From Closterium sp. Naga37s-1 (taxonomy: Eukaryota > Streptophyta > Zygnematophyceae > Desmidiales > Closteriaceae): a stretch of 64,000 nucleotides of DNA. Position 1 is the stretch's first letter. Each line of letters opens with the position of its first letter. The notes beneath the pieces were generated by a model that was given only the letters and a program-made list of their open reading frames with translations, was not told the origin of the DNA and searched no databases. This document shows, piece after piece, positions 10,663-20,493 of this stretch. The position numbers and the translations under genes were made by a program. The stretch is taken from positions 124,001 to 188,000 of the forward strand of contig CANJKZ010000436.1 of assembly GCA_947471745.1 (NCBI GenBank), read 5' to 3'.

Positions 10663-12787
10663 CCACCTGACACAGTGATCACTGCACTGTAGTAGGTGGG
10701 ACACTGTTTTGCAAGGATCGCCGACGTGATCCTCAAAATGCAGCGATCTTTGCTTGGGTGTACAACGCTCTTAGTTTTGGGCCACAATGGGGTCAGGGTA
10801 CGGGCCAGGTTTAGGTCAGCAACATTTTGGTGATGTGGGGAACAAAATTTGAGCATTACACCTGTTCTCCAATATCTTCACGGGGTGACATTCCCGAGTC
10901 GCGAAAACGATTGCCTGAGAGGGCATGAAAATAGACGGAGCAATAAAGTCCCGCTGAATTTCACACTCGAGCCGCAAAGTCTGCTGCTGACATGGACAAA
11001 AAGTGCACGACGATCTCAGGAAGTTTTTCCAGCCATTGCGAAATGGCAGCTCGTCTCCCAACAAAGTTGGGCTGAGGACCCCGAAGTGACACCGAAGCGC
11101 GGTGTGAAATCAAGGGTAGTGAAGATATCGAAGAACAGGTGTACTATAAGCATTGCCGAGGTATGGGTGGGATTGTTTAGGGTTAGGTTGCAGATACATC
11201 GCAAGCACTGTTTAGGACGCATCACGTGAAGTGGCTCGGCCGAGGATCTGCCGAACCGCACCAACGGGTTTGGTAAGGCAGGATCTGGGTTTGTGGTACA
11301 CCCAATCTGCGACAACAGCTCTGTGGTCGCGCACAGAATCTCACAGGCAAACCCCCTGTACGCTAAGTTGCTCAGCAACTATGCGACGACAAGGGAAGAC
11401 GATCGATCGTGACTGTCACTCGTGGCACGATATTCAACACCGCGCCATCCAATTTCAAGATCGATACTTCACTTCGCTGTATCGATCGGGACCCACGTAG
11501 GTGAAAGGATCGCGGGCACATTTTTACTGTACATTCAAGAACATTGGCGAAAAGCAGTTACCTTGTTGATTGCGACGCTGCAGTGCTACACCCAGCGCGC
11601 AAAACCGATTTTCCAGCAAATCGATCCGCTTCAGGGGATGAGTCCTTAGGGTTTCATCGTCGATTTTTCAGGGATTCCTCGGCGAACCACATACAAGGGT
11701 CGCTGGATTGGGGACAGTGGAAGTGACTCTACAGCATCACTTCGTCCCAAAATAAGGTATGATGGAAACCAAACCTAAGAACAGACGTATTAGATGGCAT
11801 CGCATGAACACGTGGCGCTCGTGCCGTCACGTAACTGAAAAGAGGATCAGCACTACTTGTAGTAGTCAGTTGCATTGTGGCAGTGCAACCGGCTGATTGT
11901 TATTACGTGCTCGACAGGAACGAGGTACGAGAGATGTCGAGAAGCGACACTGATCGCTATTAGCATTGTGCGAAGGAGAGAGGGAGGCACCTTGAGTAGC
12001 GTTGGTCATGGTCGGTTGCGCATGGCAAGAGACGAATGCAGAAAGCCAAATCGTGGCGGAGAGTGCAAGCCATGATGCTCGCGGCTGCATCGTAATTGGC
12101 TTAGGCGGCGGCATTGAGGCGTCGGCGCGGTCTGGAATTAATCCCGCGGTAACGTGACACGCATCTAGCAAGGGAAGTGGAGGGAAACGAGACTCAACTT
12201 GTATGCCACTGTGAGATAGTCTACGCAGCGGCGGCCTGGACAAGGGCCGACGGAAGCAGGGCTGACATGTGCTTGTGCCTCTGCTCCAAGGACGAGCTTA
12301 GGCCTGAGAGCAGCTGTGTCAGACGGACTTTGTTCGGAGAGGGGTGGTGCACGCACGGATCCTCACGAGATTCCCTCGATCATCGTCCGAACCGAACCTC
12401 AAACTCCAGGCCGAGCGTGCTTTGTAGAACTTCTCTGAACGGGCGAACCCATTTGTGCTTCCTGTGTGCGGTTCTAGTAACGAGACCCGGGCTGCAGACT
12501 CCGAAACAGAGTTTTGCTTCGGAAGCCGTTCCAGCGTCGTTCTACCGTTCCAGGGGGCTCGTGAAGTGTGTGGCATGTCACGTGCAGCTTTTTTTGGGCG
12601 AATCTTCCATATTCAAACTGGGTGTATCGTCTTGATGATGCCATGCTTACTAACAGACGCGAGGTGAGATCCCTTGTACGCTAACTTTTGAGAAGAAAAA
12701 AAATGCCTCTCCGAAATTCTTTTGGGATTCCTTCGCGGCGTAGAAACTACTTGAAGAAGCACCAGCCAGCCGGCTGAGCCATCCTTA
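10663..12787. other. Single-copy region, mostly no recognisable feature
   Basis: Not duplicated elsewhere in the window. No long open frame or known domain was seen. A 12-bp palindrome CAGTGATCACTG lies near the junction, at about 10,674-10,685. The only coding candidate is the short signal-peptide-like exon listed at 11,991-12,090. Confidence 0.6.
11991..12090 (-). CDS. Candidate first exon with signal peptide
   Basis: Reading minus from ATG at 12,090, the frame gives a short N-region, a hydrophobic stretch (WLALSATIWLSAFV) and an SCHAQ-type cleavage site, then TMTNATQ, and meets a donor-like CAAG|GTGCC at 11,991. A signal peptide followed by such a sequence resembles first exons of secreted or receptor proteins. 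I could not find a convincing downstream LRR or kinase exon on this strand, so it may be a relic or chance. Confidence 0.25.
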
Positions 12788-13277
12788 GGGCGCGTCAGAT
12801 CCGTTACAAGGTGATTTGGCCGGAATTTGGTCGACAATTTGGTCGACTATATCTTTCGCCAAAGTCGACAACATGGTCGACTTCAATAACGACCAATATC
12901 CGGCCACATTTACAGGGCCGAAAAATCTGACACATTTGGTGGCCGATATGATGGCCGCTTTGCAAATGTGTCAGATTTGCAGTTCGCCTGGGTCGCCGGA
13001 TTGTGCGACGGAATCGCAGATGCAGTACTTGTGTGACACGTTGCGTCGCACGAGTTGGCGACGTCGCGTAGTGACTGTAGCGATCTCAGGTCGACAAATT
13101 GGTCGACTTTCGAGTCGACTGCACGTCGGAACTTTGTCGAATGCTGAACCGGCCATCAATTTTTTTACAAATGGCCGGATTTGGCGAACTCTTCGAAAAT
13201 CTTTGCGGATGTCGCGAATGTGTTACCTCGCTAATTCCGGCCGGCCGGATTTTTCCGACAACGGATCTGACGCACCC
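12788..13277. mobile_element. PIF/Harbinger-like MITE, 490 bp
   Basis: Terminal inverted repeats of 18 bp with one mismatch: the left end is GGGCGCGTCAGATCCGTT, and the right end read inward is GGGTGCGTCAGATCCGTT. They are flanked by TTA direct repeats at 12,785-12,787 and 13,278-13,280. A 3-bp TTA/TAA target duplication and a GGG-type terminus are typical of PIF/Harbinger elements. It has no transposase frame, so it is non-autonomous. It is rich in palindromic GTCGAC (seven occurrences) and GGCCGG motifs and has a strong internal hairpin. Confidence 0.82.
12923..12978. repeat. 16-bp perfect inverted repeat (hairpin) inside the MITE
   Basis: AAATCTGACACATTTG at 12,923-12,938 is the exact reverse complement of 12,963-12,978. 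The 24-nt loop itself contains GGCCGATATGATGGCC. Confidence 0.9.
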
Positions 13278-13280
13278 TTA

Positions 13281-13689
13281 TCCGCCCCCGCATTCCTTCT
13301 TGGCATGGCAGCTCCACTGGGGGGATCTGTTTTGCTCCTCCTCACACATCCTTTGCAGGTCTGACAAAGCGCGTTTCACGGCCTGTGTGTCAGTAAGCAA
13401 ACCACGCAGGCTCGGAATAAGGCTATGGGCGGTGGAGGACAATTATCGCCATCGCCAAGAACAAGTCACCTGCTTGTGAGCGAACTGAGTGGCTGCCCTC
13501 ATCTGATTCGTCGCAACAAAATCTGGAAGTCTCGTTATTGTTGATACCCTGTAACGAAACTTGGTATCACATCACACAAAGGTTTGATTCATAGCTAATG
13601 TCTATCTGGAATGTGCCTGGTGTCGTAATTGACCTGATTTCATTAGCAACACCTCTGCATTTGGTTCAACACATTCGCCCTGGAATGGC
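13281..13689. other. No recognisable feature
   Basis: Single-copy sequence between the MITE and the following repeat. I see no domain, RNA gene or transposon end. Confidence 0.5.
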
Positions 13690-13856
13690 ACTTGGTACAG
13701 CACTCAAGCTCCGTAATCTGCCATGATATTGCACTTCTGCCCTGATACGGCTCTCAAGCTCCATAATCTGCCCTGATATAGCACCAAGCTCTGTATTCTG
13801 CCCTAATAAGGCTCTCAAGTTCCGTAACCTGCCCAAACATGGCACTCAAGCTCCTG
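13690..13856 (+). repeat. Degenerate ~40-bp tandem repeat
   Basis: Four to five diverged units with the core CTCAAGCTCCGTAATCTGCC and CCCTGATATGGCA variants. Confidence 0.75.
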
Positions 13857-13999
13857 TAGCTGTAGCTCGCATGAGGGCAAAAAACTTCTCCACTGCATGA
13901 AGCAACATAAGCATCGAAAGGGCATGGGAAGAAATTTAGGTTCCCAATTCTGATCCCCACGCCTGTCCCTAAACCCTGTAGTTTTACATACGACGACGC

Positions 14000-14490
14000 T
14001 TCTTAGCTACCCCAAGACTGCAAAGATAGCAGCCATGTCAGTCGGACTGATGGAAAGACTGAAGTAACTTATAATAACTTCGGAAATGGGATGTTTTTTA
14101 ACGAGTATGGCAATGGATCCACCTTGTAGAGAGTCAATGCAAGACTGCAAGGATGGCCACCATGTCATTCGGGCTGTTGGAGAGAAGTGGGGCTTATGAT
14201 AGTGCACACATATATACTCGGTACAATGCAGATGCGTTTTGCTACACTAACGAGCCCACCTTGTGGAGAGTCGACGCAAGGCCCATCTTCCAAGGCTGAG
14301 AGGAAGGCAGCCGTGTCACTCGGACGGTTGGAAAGAGTGGTCAACTTGTGAAAGAACAGAAATAAGGTCTGTACAACGTGCTTGTTTTTTTAAGACCAAA
14401 AATAGTACAGCCAACGCACCTTGTGAAGAGTCGATGCAAGGCTCATCTTCTAAGACTGCAAGGATAGCCGCAATGTCACTCGAGCTGTTA
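14000..14490 (-). repeat. Degenerate duplicated micro-exon-like unit
   Basis: Three to four diverged units spaced 137-160 bp. On the minus strand the best two contain a 36-nt segment bounded by an acceptor-like AG and a donor-like CACAAG|GT (14,420-14,455 and 14,260-14,295). A third (14,123-14,144) has lost 14 nt, and a fourth near 14,010-14,040 is partial. The conceptual reading includes AAILAVLEDEPCIDS and a variant ALEDGPCVDS. No family recognised. Confidence 0.55.
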
Positions 14491-15010
14491 ATATGGGCGA
14501 GCATGGCATGGGATGAGTGGGATGGCGTGGATATCCATTGATGGGCCATGGCATGGCATGAGAGGACAGGGAAGAGGAGAGATCACCAGAGGCCACTGAC
14601 TGGCCAGAGGGTGGTTTGGATCGGGGTGAGAAAAAGGTAGAGTGATAGGTGGGTTGGTGAGGTGACTTTTGAGTCGACTGAAGAGTGATAGGTGGTTTGG
14701 AGAGTGGTGGACGGAGTGGGAAGTCGGAAAAAAATAGGAGGGGCAAATGAGAGAAGTGGTCACGTGAAAGGCAAGCCGGTGACAATCTTCCAAAAGCTTT
14801 GCAATAAGAGGGGTTTGCCGTGGTGGGAGTTGGCAGTGATGTATAGTTGGCAAGTAGACTGATGCCAGCACACAGCGACCATGTGTTGCTGTATCAAGAC
14901 CAGGCACACAAGTGGCTTGTGATGTGTTGTATGCATGTAAGGTGTAGAATCCTTCTAGGGCAGTCTAGGCACACTGCATGCATGTCGCAAGTGAGGGAAG
15001 TCTGCAATCA
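14491..15010. other. No recognisable feature
   Basis: Purine-rich single-copy stretch with GGGTGGTTTGGA-type degenerate words at about 14,600-14,720. No coding or RNA feature recognised. Confidence 0.45.
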
Positions 15011-15014
15011 TAGA

Positions 15015-15290
15015 TTTGGCTTACGATGTGTTGTATGTGATGGCGGCAACCAGCTGCTGCTGGTGTTGCACACATGCGCCTTACCATGTGTATGGCCACA
15101 ACCATGCCTGTAAGAACAGATATGGCTTACGGTGTGTTGTATGTGATGGCGGCAACCAGCTGTTGTTTCAAACGAAGCCTATGGATGGGGTACACAGGAT
15201 CACAGAGGGAGGAAGAAGTGGGGATGTTTCATGATTCATCATGCTTCGAAGAAAACCTATGGGTGGGGTACACAGGAGCAGAAAATAGAG
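15015..15290 (+). repeat. Two interleaved direct duplications
   Basis: A ~45-bp segment containing GTGTTGTATGTGATGGCGGC occurs at about 15,015 and about 15,118. A second one containing GGGGTACACAGGA occurs at about 15,187 and about 15,264. Confidence 0.8.
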
Positions 15291-15429
15291 TCAGAAATAC
15301 CCCTGCAGAATTCTGCAGCTTTGCAACAGGCTTTGCACTTCTTTCAGCGTCTATGGGATTCCAATCCAAAGATGGCCAGAATGGTAGACAAAAGCCACTT
15401 TTGAGGCCGGCAAAAGGGAACTGCTTACT

Positions 15430-15612
15430 CATTGCAGTAGGAATCAGCGACCAATCGCAGCCCGCCACACGTCTCTGCCAGGCTGGCATGCAGCCCCCGT
15501 CGGCGGCTCCTCTCGTCCTCTGTGGGCCTTGGCTGTAGCGCCGCTACAGCCCGGTCGGCGTCCCTTGTCAGCTTCTGCAGCGCTGCTGCCACCTTGGCCA
15601 TATCCTTGCTGC
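15430..15612 (-). CDS. Candidate exon, charged helical segment
   Basis: Minus-strand open stretch reading KDMAKVAAALQKLTRDADRA, then an Arg/Glu-rich part (TEDERSRRRG) and ASLAETCGG. It is preceded by an acceptor-like GCTGCTCAG and followed by a possible donor near GATTG|GTCGCT. The heptad-like pattern suggests a coiled coil. I do not recognise the family and no adjoining exons are identified. Confidence 0.3.
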
Positions 15613-15843
15613 TGAGCAGCCAATCAGGGAAAGACACGTGGCATAAAAAGAATGAGAGAAAAGGAAAGTTGTGGTAAGGAAAACGTGGGGACCTAAGAAT
15701 CAGATAAACGGGATGAAGACAGACAATGGGATTGGGGATAGGTGGTTGGGAAATGGAAAATGGGATGCTGCGGAAGATGGAAACACTGGAGAATGGGACA
15801 GGTTTGGGAGGATGGGAGGGATGGGGAGAATGGGGGGGTTGCA

Positions 15844-16005
15844 AAGGCTAGAGGTATTGAGAGATGTTTGGAAAGGCTAGAGGTGTTGAGAGATGTTTGG
15901 AAAGACTAGAGGTGTTGAGAGATGTTTGGAAAGGCTAGAGGTGTTGAGAGATGTTTGGGGGGGTTTCGGGGGTTGCAAAGGCTAGAGGTGTTGAGAGACG
16001 TTGCG
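15844..16005 (+). repeat. 29-bp tandem repeat
   Basis: About five units of AAGGCTAGAGGTGTTGAGAG plus ATGTTTGGA (period 29 bp at 15,844 and 15,873). The last unit is separated by a G-rich interruption. Confidence 0.88.
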
Positions 16006-16168
16006 AGGAAATTGGTCTTTGGAAAGTCGCTTTCTTTTGACAAAAGAAAAAAACCCTTGGATGGGGTTGTGGGGGGGTGCAACCACCACCAGTTTAGCAC
16101 CGGTATGGTGGGAACCTGAAAATGGTAGAGTCAACAAACGATGTGTGCAGCAAGATTGGAGTGGTAGG

Positions 16169-16452
16169 TGTCAGAACTTAGGCTTAGAAGTGATGCATTA
16201 GTAATGAGCTTGAAGCTCTTTAAGTACATCCAAGAAGGGTAGGGAATGGATGGGGAAGGGAATCGGGGGCAATCCCCAGGGATTGGGGGTAATCCCAAGG
16301 CAATCTCCAATTGGTGGGTTGGAGATTGCTTGGAGATTACATTTGGGTTTGGTTGGGATGTAGGTGTACACCCAACCACTCATAAAGTGCAAACTACACT
16401 ACTCTACGATATAGAAAATACAAAGTACAAAGTGTGAGATTGAGGGCTAACA
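16169..16452 (-). mobile_element. 3' LTR of copia B (284 bp)
   Basis: Read on the minus strand, the segment begins TGTTAG at 16,452 and ends CTGACA at 16,169, the TG..CA inverted ends typical of Ty1/copia LTRs. It lies directly after a polypurine tract (ATGGGGGGG, about 16,459-16,470) and the pol stop codon. It contains a 10-bp inverted repeat GCAATCTCCA...TGGAGATTGC around 16,300-16,335. No 5' LTR remains, so a target duplication cannot be checked. Confidence 0.75.
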
Positions 16453-16482
16453 CTAATACCCCCCCATAGGCGTCAATCGAAC

Positions 16483-17990
16483 TCAGGGCAGAGAAGGTGG
16501 AGCACAGAGCCCCATGGCGCCAAGGAGACGGTGGTGAGGAACTTTCCCAAGGGGCTTCGTGAACAGATCAGCCAGGTTGCAGTCAGATGCAACGTACTCC
16601 ACGTTCAGCTGCTCCCGCTGGACAAGGTCACGGATGAAGAAATGCCGAAGTTCGATGTGCTTGGTGCGAGTGTGATACACATGGTCTTGGGAGAGGTGGA
16701 TAGTACTCTGGTTGTCACACCAGAGGGTGGGGGTGGGCTGAGGGTAGCCAAGCTCCTGGAGTAGGAAGGTGAGCCACCGGGCCTCTTGAGCAGCCATGGT
16801 GCCAGTGTAGAGCTCTGCCTCACAGGAGGAGAGGGAGACTGCTGACAACCTGGTGGAGCGCCAACTGACAATTCCGCTCCCAAGGGTGAAGCAGTACCCT
16901 TGAGAGGAGCGTCGGTCGGTCTGGTCATCGGCCCAAGAGGAGTCGGTGTAACCTTCTAGCCGAGGAGGGGAGAGCCCACCGAGTGTGAGAACGTGAGACT
17001 TGGTGCCCTGGAGATAACGCAGTACCCGCTTCGCTGCCTTCCAGTGAAGATCAGTGAAGCGCCCAGGGGCCACGTAGCGAGAGAGGACACTGACAGGATA
17101 TGCCAAGTCAGGCCGGGTGCACATCATGGTGTACATGAGGGACCCAACAAGCTCCGGGTATGGCTCAGAGCAGGCCTCTGGTGTGGGTACAGCTGGGGCC
17201 GTGAGGAGGTGTTGCAGTGGCAGCGGTGTGGCAACAGGTGTGCACAGCTCCATCGCAAACCGCTTGAGCACATTGTTGATGTAGAACTCCTAGGAGAGGG
17301 AAATGGTGCGAGCCTTGCGATCACGTGTGATCTCCATCCCCAGGTAGTGCTTGAAATCACCGAGGTCTTTCATCTGGAGGGCCTTCCTCAGGGCCGCCTG
17401 GACAGAGGTCATATGGGCCGAGTCCTTGGCAACGAGGATGAAGTCATCGACGTAGACAAGGATGTAGAATGGCTCAGAGTGACGGCGAATGAAGAGAGTC
17501 GGGTCAGCAGACGAGGGCTGGAAGTCCAGGGAGAGAAGGACGTCTTTCACCTTGTTGTGCCATTCGCGAGGGGCTTGCTTAAGGCCGTAGACGGGGCGAT
17601 TCAGCTTCTAGACAGTGTTGGGAGGGAATTCTCCTGGGAAGCCTTCAGTTCTGTCCATGAACACTGTCTCCTTGAGGCGTCCTTGTAGGAAAGCTGATGA
17701 GGCATCCATGGATTTGATCTCAAAGTCTTCTCGTGCTGCGACATCCATAAGCGTGCGAATAGTGGGAGGTTTAGTTGTGGAGGAGAAAGTCTTGAAGAAG
17801 TCGTGGTACTGCTGCTGGGTGAAACCCTTGGCTACGTAACGCGCTTTGAACCCCGGGGCCTCGTCTGGGAGCTGTTTCACACGAAACAACCACTTGCCTC
17901 CGACGATGTTGACTCCTGGAGGTGGAGTCTCATCATCGAAGGAATGGTTGCAGGTGAACGCTTCAATCTCTGCTTCCGCTTCGCTTTGCT
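16483..17990 (-). pseudogene. Copia B pol: reverse transcriptase and RNase H, 5'-truncated
   Basis: Ty1/copia reverse transcriptase through RNase H, read leftward. Visible motifs: NIVGGKWLFRVK, KARYVAKGF, DASSAFLQG, YILVYVDDFI (YVDD catalytic site), CTRPDLAYPVSVLSRY, then RNase H DSSWADD, SSCEAELY, LWCDNQS, KHIELRHFF and ADLFTKPLG. Two in-frame TAG stops (17,608 and 17,290) interrupt it. The 5' part with gag, protease and integrase is missing because homology ends near 17,990, about 45 bp before element E. It differs clearly in sequence from copia A. Confidence 0.88.
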
Positions 17991-18036
17991 TTCAAAATAC
18001 ACAATTTTGAAAAGCGTTACAGCTTTTAAAATATTC

Positions 18037-20493
18037 ATTTTGCAAACAGTACGTGAACGACTACCTGCAGTTGATTGGCGAACAAATTAGCGTTAAAAAG
18101 AAAACAAAAATCTGATATAGCCACAACTACTTTTGATAAATAAAAAAAATAATCTTGCTTAGTATAGTTTCGCAACAATGAATTCCACCATAAATGAGAT
18201 TTTACAAATTCACATATTATTTTTTTATTTTGTGACTGGCTGCAGTGATTAGCACTTTGCACATTTTGATCTGCACATTTCATATACAACATTACGAACA
18301 ACAATGTTACTAATTGGCCACTTTCTAGCATGCACCCTACATGTAGCATGTTGTAGACACTATAATACTCACTAAGGAAAGCTCCTGCACAAACCTCACT
18401 ACCCAATGCATTATGTTGTTCTCCTACAGCATACAATAACAAACAAGATAGCAAGAACAAACGACATAGCAGGTTCTTACCTCGCGAATACATGACAAAG
18501 CGTGACAAAATCGCCTTCCGTATTCTGCATAGAGTGGCGATATTCAGCCAGGGGGGGGGTGGGGTAAGAGTGAGGAATGAGTAGTGAGAACAGGAGAAAT
18601 ATTAGTGCACGAGGAAACATATAGAGGACCCGGATGGATTGGGAAACAACGTTGTCACGCCGCTCGTGTCTATTATGCACCGAATGCTCACGAGAAAAGA
18701 AGTCTTTCCAGATAGGAAGCTAAAGTCTTGGTGATACGCCATCTGCAAAACCTTGCGGTGAAGGCAACGAATTGCAAGGAAACAAATCGTGTGATGGCGA
18801 GAAGGCATGAGGGAAACCTGGATGCCGACAAATAAAACGGCGGCAATAAAAAACATAGTGATGCCATGAAGCAAGCGGAATGAGTGACGCTCATCCTGGA
18901 ACCCCATCGTACAGCATTTCAACTCACCTTACGACGAGCGCCAATTCTTAGGTCGATACGCGTAGACCTTGGGAAGATCATGCATCACTCCCGTGTTCGA
19001 TAATCTGCCATGAAGATACGATCGTGAACTACGATAGATTAGATGCAAGTCATTGAAACAGCGGCAACATCTAAAATACTATGACATCGCTAGTAGAAAG
19101 GGGAAGGAACCTATTTCCTAAATGTGTAAGCAAAACCTAACCACCATTAGAAGCTCATCATAGTTAATCGAGACAACCTGCTACTTGTTCAAGTAAGCAG
19201 CGTGGAGCTCTCGTTGTAACTGCTCTACGTGAGTATCATGAGCTGAAAACGACATAAGGAATGACGAGTGAGAAACAGGATGGATGAGGATAAGTACTTG
19301 AAAGGTGCTGGGAGAGAAGAGGCAGTAGAAGGTGTTGTCGAAGAGCTCCGATTGGTTGGTGAACTAGATTGTGCCACGTAACCCAACCCATCACTGGAAC
19401 TACCACATGTTGAACGATGTGATAGTAAACCCAGAATCGGAGAAGACACAATCGTAATTTGTCAATTCGACATGTTGAGAAACGAAGTGTACAGTAAAAG
19501 GCTTACCCACCATTCCCGTGCGTGGCTGCCTTGGCAGATTCAAAGTAGTGACAAAATAGGCAGGGCCATGAACTTTCCCGCCGAAGTTGGTTGGGGTAGC
19601 CTCGGGGTACTCTCCCAAACCGTAAACCGATTCGATTGGTCGAATGTTCTGTTACCACGTTGGGCGCTACGGTTGGCGGTTGTCGCTGACGTCGCCACCG
19701 TCTGGGGTAAGCTGTAGGTAACTTTAGAGTGAACTTGTGGGTCTCCTTGTGAGGGTGACTCTAGGGTCACCATCATTCTCAAAGTGATTTCGGCTGAGCG
19801 AATTTTGGGATGCAGAAGGAGAAAGCTCAGCTGTCAATTGCATGCTTCCTGAGATACCATCTCCTTGTGGCAGAATCTGAGAACCAACGTCTGGCTTCAT
19901 GCTTCACATGTGAGATCGGTCGCCATTGGCATGCCTAGGCATGGCTGGAAAGCATGTTTCTCCCTCATGACCTGCCTCTCCTGCTCCCTCCCACCCCCCC
20001 GGTGTGGGCTGGACAGCAGGGTGCAGGGGAACACATGTATCACGCTGATTCTTGCCTAGTCACCTTCTGCCCCTGTCACCTTCTCCCTGTCACCTTCTCC
20101 CTGTCACCTCCTCCCTGTCACCTTCTCCCTGTCACCTTCTCCCTGTCACCTCCTCCCTGTCACCTTCTCCCTGTCACCTTCTCCCTGTCACCTTCTACCT
20201 GTCACCTTCTCCCTGTCCCCTTCTCCCTGTCCCCTTCTCCCTGTCACCTTCTCCCTGTCACCTTCTCCCTGTCACCTTTTGCCCCTGTCCCCTTCTCCCT
20301 GTCACCTTCTTCCTGTCACCTTCTGCCCCTGTCACCTTCTCCCTGTCACTGTCTCTCCTTTTCCCCACCTCTCCCCACTCCCCTCTCAGGTTCGGGCTGG
20401 ACAGCAGGGCGTTGGGCCACACCAAGTTGGCACGATCCTGCACACACTGCAAACTCTTTGCTCAGATTGGGGCACCTGCTGCGTTTCCAGTGC
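18037..20493 (+). repeat. Element E, copy 2 (between two copia fragments)
   Basis: Begins with the same ATTTTGCAAACAGTACGTG edge as other copies, but here next to copia B, not block J. Minisatellite at about 20,061-20,348. The right side is cut at 20,493 in GTTTCCAGTGC and joined to the middle of copia A. Confidence 0.75.

Noticed and set aside
18037..20493. Element E as a Helitron carrying gene fragments
   Set aside because: No TC start, CTRR end with hairpin, or AT insertion site could be found at the reproducible edge.
18037..20493. Element E as a 5'-truncated LINE
   Set aside because: One fixed and one variable end would fit, but there is no poly(A)-like tail, no reverse transcriptase, and the flanking duplication at 47.8 kb is far too long.
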